Source: JBGPEQ01 sp050180895
Lineage (GTDB): Bacteria; Pseudomonadota; Alphaproteobacteria; Dongiales; Dongiaceae
Assembly (NCBI GenBank): GCA_050180895.1
Contig: JBFXDS010000011.1
Location: forward strand, 97,406-161,405
DNA: 64,000 bases
Direction of reading: 5' to 3'
The notes under the pieces are model-generated. The model was not told where the DNA came from. It ran no database searches and worked only from the letters and a program-made list of their open reading frames with translations. The position numbers and the translations under genes were made by a program. Below are positions 58,927 to 64,000 of the stretch, piece by piece. Positions within the stretch are counted from its first letter, which is position 1, and every line of letters begins with the position of its first letter.

Positions 58927-60132
58927 ATGCCGAAGCTACGGAAGTTTACGATTCTGCTGCTGGCCGCCGCCCTCTGGGCCGGCGCCGCGACAGCCGCCGA
59001 GCCGATCGTCTGGGCCGACGTCGTCGCGCGGGCGCGCGGCCAGACCGTCTATTTCAACGCCTGGGGCGGTAGCGAGCGCATCAACGACTATGTCGGATGG
59101 GTCGCCGGCCGCGTCGCCGCCGAGTACGACATCAGGCTCGATCATGTGAAGCTCGCCGACACGGCCGATGCGGTCGCCCGCGTGCTGGCCGAGAAGGCCG
59201 CTGGCCGAACCAGCGGCGGCAGTGTCGATCTCATCTGGATCAACGGCGAGAACTTCGCAGCGATGAAGGCGCAGTCGCTGCTGTTCGGCCCGTTCGCCGA
59301 ATCGCTGCCCAATGACCGTTTCGTCGACATCGGCAAGCCGTCGACGCGGGTCGACTTTACCGTTCCCGTCGACGGGCTCGAAGTTCCCTGGGGCATGGCG
59401 CAGATCGTCTTCCTCTACGACACCGCGCGCGTGCGCGAGCCGCCGCGCGACATGGCCGCCCTCCTCGCCTGGGCCGAGGCCCATCCCGGCCGCTTCACCT
59501 ACCCGGCGCCGCCGGACTTCACGGGCAGCACATTCCTCAAGCAGGCGCTCTACGGCCTGACGCCGGAGGCGGCCAGGCTGCAACGGCCGGCCACCGACGC
59601 CGACTTCGCCGCGGCGACGGCGCCGCTATGGCCCTGGCTCGACCGGCTGCACCCGCACCTGTGGCGCGGCGGCGCGACGTTCCCGGCCAACGACCAGGCG
59701 CAGCGCCAGCTGCTGGACGACGGCGAGATCGACATCTCGCTGTCGTTCAATCCCGGGGAAGCCTCCTCCGCCATCGCCCAGGGCCTGCTGCCGGACACCG
59801 TGCGCACCTACGTGCTCGACGGCGGCACCATCGGCAACACGCATTTCGTGGCCATCCCGTTCAATGCCAACGCCAAGGAGGCGGCCATGGTCGTCGCCGA
59901 CTTCCTGCTCTCGCCGGAGGCCCAGCTGCGCAAGCAGGACCCGTCCGTGTGGGGCGATCCGACCGTGCTGGCCATGGACAAGCTGACGCCGGCCGACCGC
60001 GACAAGTTCGCGGCCCTGCCGCTCGGCATCGCCACGCTCCCGCCGGCCGCGCTCGGCCCCGTCCTGCTCGAGCCGCACCCGTCCTGGATGACGCGCCTCG
60101 AAGCGGCGTGGCGGCAACGCTACGCGAAATGA
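58927..60132 (+). CDS. ynjB: ABC transporter substrate-binding protein YnjB
   Basis: A 401-residue protein with an N-terminal signal (KFTILLLAAALWAGAATAA, cleavage near 24). The mature part follows E. coli YnjB closely as I recall it: GQTVYFNAWGGSERINDYVGW, AAGRTSGGSVDLIWINGENF, TYPAPPDFTGSTFLKQAL and LLSPEAQLRKQDPSVWGDP. Its ligand is not established. ATG 58927 has GAGGGA 6 bases upstream. First gene of a three-gene coupled operon. Confidence 0.92.
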   Translation: MPKLRKFTILLLAAALWAGAATAAEPIVWADVVARARGQTVYFNAWGGSERINDYVGWVAGRVAAEYDIRLDHVKLADTADAVARVLAEKAAGRTSGGSVDLIWINGENFAAMKAQSLLFGPFAESLPNDRFVDIGKPSTRVDFTVPVDGLEVPWGMAQIVFLYDTARVREPPRDMAALLAWAEAHPGRFTYPAPPDFTGSTFLKQALYGLTPEAARLQRPATDADFAAATAPLWPWLDRLHPHLWRGGATFPANDQAQRQLLDDGEIDISLSFNPGEASSAIAQGLLPDTVRTYVLDGGTIGNTHFVAIPFNANAKEAAMVVADFLLSPEAQLRKQDPSVWGDPTVLAMDKLTPADRDKFAALPLGIATLPPAALGPVLLEPHPSWMTRLEAAWRQRYAK

Positions 60133-61853
60133 GCGTCGCCGCGGTCGGCCCCCATCGCCGGCGCGGGTCGAGGCTGCTGCGGGCCGTTCCCGCGCTCACT
60201 CTGGCGCTGTTTTTCGCGCCGGTCGCCGCCGGGCTGCTGGGGACGGCGCTGCCCGCCTTCGGCTGGCTGCCGGTCCTCGGCGCGACCCGGCTCGGCCTCG
60301 AGCCCTGGCAGCGGCTGCTGCAGGCGCCGGAGCTGCCATCGGCCCTGCGCCTGACCCTGACGAGCGGCCTCGCTGCCAGCACCGCGTCCCTGGCCATCGT
60401 CGTCCTCTTCTGCGCCGCCGCCCACGGCACGCGGCTGTTTCGCGCCATCGAGCGGACGTTGGCGCCGCTGCTCGCCGTCCCGCACGCCGCGGTGGCGCTC
60501 GGCCTCGCCTTCCTGCTGGCGCCCAGCGGTTGGTTCGTGCGGCTGCTCTCGCCTTGGGCGACCGGCTGGACCACGCCGCCCGATCTGCCGACGGTGCAGG
60601 ATCCGCTCGGCGCGGCGCTCGCCCTCGGGCTGGTCGTGAAGGAAGTGCCCTACCTTCTCCTGATGACCATCGCCGCCATGGGCCAAGCGCAGGTCAAGGA
60701 GAGTCTCGCCGTCGCCCGCAGCCTGGGCTACGGGCCGGTGACGGGATGGCTCAAGGCGGTGCTGCCGCGCGTCTATCCGCAGATCCGGCTGCCGGTCTAT
60801 GCGGTCATCGCCTACAGCCTGTCGGTGGTGGACATGGCGCTGATCCTGGGACCGGCGACGCCGCCGCCCCTCGCCGTCCTGCTGATGCGCTGGTTCGGCG
60901 ACGCCGACCTGGCCATGCGCTTCACCGCCGCCGCCGGGGCGCTGCTGCAGCTGCTGATCGTCGTCGGCGCCATCGCCGCCTGGCGCGCGGCCGAAGCCGT
61001 CGTCGGCCGGCTCGGGCGCGCCTGGATCGCCGCCGGCCGCCGCGGCGGGGCAGGCCGCGGGATCCGCGCCGCCGTCACCCTCCTGGTCCTCGCCCTGGTC
61101 GCCCTGGCGGCGCTCGGCCTCCTGGCCAATGCGGTCTGGTCGGTCGCCGAGCGCTGGCGCTATCCGGCCGTGCTGCCGACCGAATGGAGCATCGCCCGCT
61201 GGCAGCGCGAGGCCGGCGACCTCGGCCGCCTGATCTGGACCACCGCCGCCCTCGGCGCCGCGACGGCGCTGTGCGCGCTCGCCCTCGCGCTCGGCTGCCT
61301 CGAGAACGAGCAGCGGCACGGCCTGCGCGTCTCCGGGCGCGGGCTGTGGCTCATCTACGCGCCGCTGCTCGTGCCGCAGGTATCGTTCCTGTTCGGGCTG
61401 CAGGTCCTGCTCGTCGCCGCCGGCCTGGACGGCAGCTGGCTCGGCCTCGCCTGGAGCCACCTGCTGTTCGTGCTGCCCTATGTCTTCCTGTCGCTGGCCG
61501 ACCCCTTCCGCAGCCTCGACGAGCGCTACGCCCGCTCGGCGCGCTGCCTGGGCGCCGCGCCGGCCCGCGTCTTCTGGCGGATCAAGCTGCCGCTGCTGCG
61601 CCGCCCGGTGCTGGTCGCCCTGGCGATCGGATTCGCCGTCAGCGCCGGACAATATCTGCCGACGCTGTTCGCCGGGGCCGGCCGCTTCAGCACGCTGACG
61701 ACCGAGGCGGTCGGCCGCGCCGCCGGCGCCGACCGGCGCGTCATCGGCCTCTATGCCCTGGTCCAGGCCCTGCTGCCGCTGCTGCTGTTCGCGCTCGCCG
61801 TCCTGCTGCCGGCGCGCCGTCCGTTCCCGTCTCCGGCGCGGGGCAGCGCATGA
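60129..61853 (+). CDS. ynjC: ABC transporter permease YnjC (two fused permease halves)
   Basis: A 574-residue inner-membrane protein containing two tandem permease domains, each with about six spans and an EAA loop (VARSLGYGPVTGWLKAVLPRVYP; ARCLGAAPARVFWRIKLPLLRRP). This is the FbpB/ThiP-like architecture in which one polypeptide provides both halves of the pore. Start ATG 60129 overlaps the YnjB stop by four bases (ATGA). Confidence 0.92.
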   Translation: MSVAAVGPHRRRGSRLLRAVPALTLALFFAPVAAGLLGTALPAFGWLPVLGATRLGLEPWQRLLQAPELPSALRLTLTSGLAASTASLAIVVLFCAAAHGTRLFRAIERTLAPLLAVPHAAVALGLAFLLAPSGWFVRLLSPWATGWTTPPDLPTVQDPLGAALALGLVVKEVPYLLLMTIAAMGQAQVKESLAVARSLGYGPVTGWLKAVLPRVYPQIRLPVYAVIAYSLSVVDMALILGPATPPPLAVLLMRWFGDADLAMRFTAAAGALLQLLIVVGAIAAWRAAEAVVGRLGRAWIAAGRRGGAGRGIRAAVTLLVLALVALAALGLLANAVWSVAERWRYPAVLPTEWSIARWQREAGDLGRLIWTTAALGAATALCALALALGCLENEQRHGLRVSGRGLWLIYAPLLVPQVSFLFGLQVLLVAAGLDGSWLGLAWSHLLFVLPYVFLSLADPFRSLDERYARSARCLGAAPARVFWRIKLPLLRRPVLVALAIGFAVSAGQYLPTLFAGAGRFSTLTTEAVGRAAGADRRVIGLYALVQALLPLLLFALAVLLPARRPFPSPARGSA

Positions 61854-62551
61854 GCGCCGGGGATCTCGCTCTGGACGGCGTCCGCATCGCGCTCGCCGAC
61901 CGCGTCCTGATCGGGCCGCTCTCGCTGACCGTGGCGCCCGGCGAGGCGGCGACGGTGATGGGACCGAGCGGCTGCGGCAAGTCGAGCCTGCTCGCCTTCG
62001 TCTGCGGCACGCTCGACCCGGCCTTCACGGCCGCCGGGCGCATCCGCCTGGGCGACGTCGAGATCTCCGCCCTGCCGCCCGAACGGCGGCGGATCGGCAT
62101 CCTGTTCCAGGACGACCTTCTGTTCCCGCACATGACGGTCGCGGAGAACCTCGCCTTCGGGCTGCCGCCCGGACCGGACGGCCGCGAGGCGCGGCGGGTC
62201 CGGATCGATGCGGCGCTGAGCGACGCCGGCCTGGCCGGTTTCGGCGACCGCGATCCGGCCACGCTCTCGGGCGGACAGCGTGCGCGCGTCGCTCTCCTGC
62301 GCACCCTTCTGTCGGGACCGCGGGCGCTGCTCCTGGACGAGCCCTTCGGACGGCTCGACCTGCGTCTGCGGCAACGCTTCCGTCAGACCGTCTTCGATCA
62401 CGCCCGCAGCCGCCGCCTGCCGACCCTGCTCGTCACCCACGATCCCGAGGATGCCGCAGCCGCCGCGGGACCGGTGGTGGAGGTCGCCGCGGCCGAGACC
62501 GACGAGGGCGGCGCGCTGCCGGTCGTCATCCCGCTGCGTCGCCGGCCCTGA
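61850..62551 (+). CDS. ynjD: ABC transporter ATP-binding protein YnjD
   Basis: A 233-residue ATPase with Walker A GPSGCGKSS, Q-loop ILFQDDLLFPHMT, signature TLSGGQRAR, Walker B ALLLDEPFGRLD and switch His LLVTHDPEDA. Start ATG 61850 overlaps the YnjC stop by four bases (ATGA). Completes the ynjBCD operon. The gap to 62827 (276 bp) holds a small hairpin (GCCGGA/TCCGGC at 62585-62599) and nothing else clear. Confidence 0.94.
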   Translation: MSAGDLALDGVRIALADRVLIGPLSLTVAPGEAATVMGPSGCGKSSLLAFVCGTLDPAFTAAGRIRLGDVEISALPPERRRIGILFQDDLLFPHMTVAENLAFGLPPGPDGREARRVRIDAALSDAGLAGFGDRDPATLSGGQRARVALLRTLLSGPRALLLDEPFGRLDLRLRQRFRQTVFDHARSRRLPTLLVTHDPEDAAAAAGPVVEVAAAETDEGGALPVVIPLRRRP

Positions 62552-62827
62552 TCGGCCACAGGCCAGTGGCAAAAATACCACAAAGCCGGAAAATCCGGCG
62601 ATCCGCTTCCTGGCCGGACCACCCCTCCATTGACGTTCCTGGGGACGGCAGGCAAACTTTCCTTCCGATTTGGCGGCGGTTTCAGCGCGATGACCGGCGC
62701 GGCACCGCGCCCGATCCCTGGGGAACCAACGGTGTTTTTTTAGTGTTTGTGCCGCGTCATCCCTGGTGGTAGTGCGTCGGCCGATTTAGCATTCGCGCGC
62801 GGCTGGATTTGGGGAGGGGTCTTGTTA

Positions 62828-63652
62828 ATGAGATTGGCGAAGCTGATCGGCGTCGTCGGGACGCTCGGTTTCCTCGCTGGCTGCGCCAGTGATATCGATC
62901 AGATTCGCGACGTCCAGGCCTCGGGCGGCACCCCCTTCACGCAGGCGTTGACCGAAGAATATCGCCAGATCGTGCTTTTCGAGGCCGACGAGATGGGCGA
63001 CTGGGTCGATGCACATTACTTTGCCCGCAAGGGCTTGGCCGCGTCCAAGGGCGATGTCGTGTTGCCGGAAGAGCTGGGGATCTGGGACCTTCCGCCGGAG
63101 AAGGTCGGAGAGCTGACGTCGGCGCGTGGACGCCTGATGCGGCAGCTCGATGTCGGCGCGCGCGAGAGCAACCCCGAGCTGGCGGCGCGCGCCCAGGCCC
63201 GCTTCGATTGCTGGGTGGAGCAACAGGAAGAAAATCATCAGCCTGACCACGTCGCGGCATGCCGGGACGAATTCCTCAGGGCGATGGAGGAGCTCGAGGG
63301 CGGAACGCCGGAGGCGGCGGCGCCCAACGCCTACATCGTGCTCTTCGATTTCGACCGGGCGAACCTCACGGCCGCGGGACAGGCGGTGATCGATCAGGTG
63401 CTCGCCGACGCCGCGGCGACGGGCGCGGTGAGCATCTCGACGACCGGCCATGCCGACCGCGCCGGCGCCGAGGAGTACAATATGGCGCTGTCGCTGCGTC
63501 GTGCGGATACGGTGCGCGAGGCGCTGATCGCCGGCGGTGTCGACGCCAACACCATCACGGTGGCGGGCCGCGGCGAAAGCGAGCCGGCGGTGCCGACGGC
63601 GGACGGCGTGCGCGAGCAGGCCAACCGGCGCGTCGAGATCGTTATCCAATAA
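62828..63652 (+). CDS. OmpA-family outer membrane lipoprotein
   Basis: A 274-residue lipoprotein. The lipobox is LAGC with the acylated Cys at C19; the +2 residue is Ala, not Asp, favouring outer-membrane sorting. A helical N-terminal domain (about 20-155) is followed by an OmpA peptidoglycan-binding domain (about 165-274: YIVLFDFDRANLTAAGQAVIDQ, TTGHADRAGAEEYNMALSLRRAD, GRGESEPAVPTADGVREQANRRVEI). ATG 62828 has GGGAGGGG 7 bases upstream. Its paralogue follows in tandem at 63830. Confidence 0.92.
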   Translation: MRLAKLIGVVGTLGFLAGCASDIDQIRDVQASGGTPFTQALTEEYRQIVLFEADEMGDWVDAHYFARKGLAASKGDVVLPEELGIWDLPPEKVGELTSARGRLMRQLDVGARESNPELAARAQARFDCWVEQQEENHQPDHVAACRDEFLRAMEELEGGTPEAAAPNAYIVLFDFDRANLTAAGQAVIDQVLADAAATGAVSISTTGHADRAGAEEYNMALSLRRADTVREALIAGGVDANTITVAGRGESEPAVPTADGVREQANRRVEIVIQ

Positions 63653-63829
63653 CATGGCAAGCGGGGGCAACGAGCGACAGACGCCGCCTGCCATGCTAAG
63701 CACGGCATGACGGCAATTTGCCGCGATGCCGCGAGTTCGGAGTGGACAGACAGATAGTGGTCGAGTGATTTGGTACTTGAATGCAGCCGTCCGGCTTCGG
63801 CGGATGCAAGCTCGGTTAAGGAGGGGACT

Positions 63830-64000
63830 ATGAGACTGGTTCAGTTGATCGGTATGCTCGGGACGGTGGGTTTGCTGGCGGGTTGCGCCAGCAACATCGA
63901 GCAGCTTCGCAATGTCGAACCCACGGGCGGGACTGCATTCACGCAGGCGCTGGCGTCGGAATACCGGGACTTCACGGTGTTCGAGGCGGACGAGATGTAT
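63830..64000 (+). CDS. OmpA-type lipoprotein, tandem paralogue, cut by window end
   Basis: The frame from ATG 63830 runs to the end with no stop (57 codons). It repeats the N-terminus of the preceding gene residue for residue in large part: MRLVQLIGMLGTVGLLAGCAS, then EQLRNVEPTGGTAFTQALASEYR and FEADEM. The lipobox LAGC is in the same place. GGAGGGG is 6-7 bases upstream. A local duplication is evident. The 177-bp gap before it has no clear structure. Confidence 0.9.
   Translation, partial: MRLVQLIGMLGTVGLLAGCASNIEQLRNVEPTGGTAFTQALASEYRDFTVFEADEMY

Overview
The window is high-GC chromosomal DNA from an alphaproteobacterium. The 16S sequence, the rRNA operon order 16S-Ile-Ala-23S-5S-fMet, the DUF4167, DUF992 and DUF1178 proteins, and the run lysC-ptsP-RodZ-like-ispG-hisS-hemA-prfA all fit this. 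The group looks Rhodospirillales-like, but I cannot fix the genus by reading.

Layout. (1) 1-12748 is a catabolic and uptake island around a GntR/FCD regulator. It holds an oligopeptide-type ABC transporter (two permeases, one double-ATPase protein, a Tat-exported binding protein), an enolase-superfamily enzyme cut by the window edge, an M24 metalloenzyme with DddP-type metal-ligand spacing, a creatininase-family amidohydrolase, an Ldh2-type dehydrogenase, a DapA-type aldolase/lyase and a DoeB/AspA-type deacylase. Several genes overlap by 1-4 bases, so they look co-translated. Together they suggest import and stepwise hydrolysis and oxidation of an amide- or acyl-containing small molecule that I cannot name. 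(2) 12925-18620 is a complete rRNA operon on the minus strand, with visible promoter, boxA elements and RNase III processing stems. (3) 18941-24959 has an M23 peptidase, a DUF992 protein, a repeat-rich secreted protein, clpB and a DUF4167 gene. (4) prmC (25120-26046) and prfA (31577-32650), often neighbours, are separated by about 5.5 kb of accessory DNA: a methyltransferase, a DUF4406 protein, a cupin with a divergent LysR gene, a Uma2 nuclease-like protein and a DUF3800 protein.

(5) 31577-44760 is housekeeping: prfA, hemA, hisS, ispG, a RodZ-like protein, ptsP, a nitronate monooxygenase-like protein, lysC, ubiG and a DUF1178 gene, with palindromic repeats in the gaps. One palindrome at 35581-35771 is split by a 101-bp MITE-like insertion with a 7-bp direct repeat. 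(6) 44894-48427 has a methyltransferase, a peroxiredoxin, a HisD-family protein with two substituted zinc ligands, and a toxin-antitoxin pair whose toxin frame is broken. (7) 48430-55298 is a minus-strand metabolic group: a PCMT-like methyltransferase, an SsuABC/TauABC-type transporter, an amidohydrolase, an FMN alpha-hydroxyacid oxidase and an RraA-type aldolase. (8) 55544-64000 has a DsbA-NhaA fusion, tRNA-Gly, a second Ldh2-type dehydrogenase, a ynjBCD transporter operon, and two tandem OmpA-type lipoprotein genes, the second cut by the window end.

All calls come from reading translated sequence and motifs. No database search was run, and residue equivalences to characterised enzymes are from memory.
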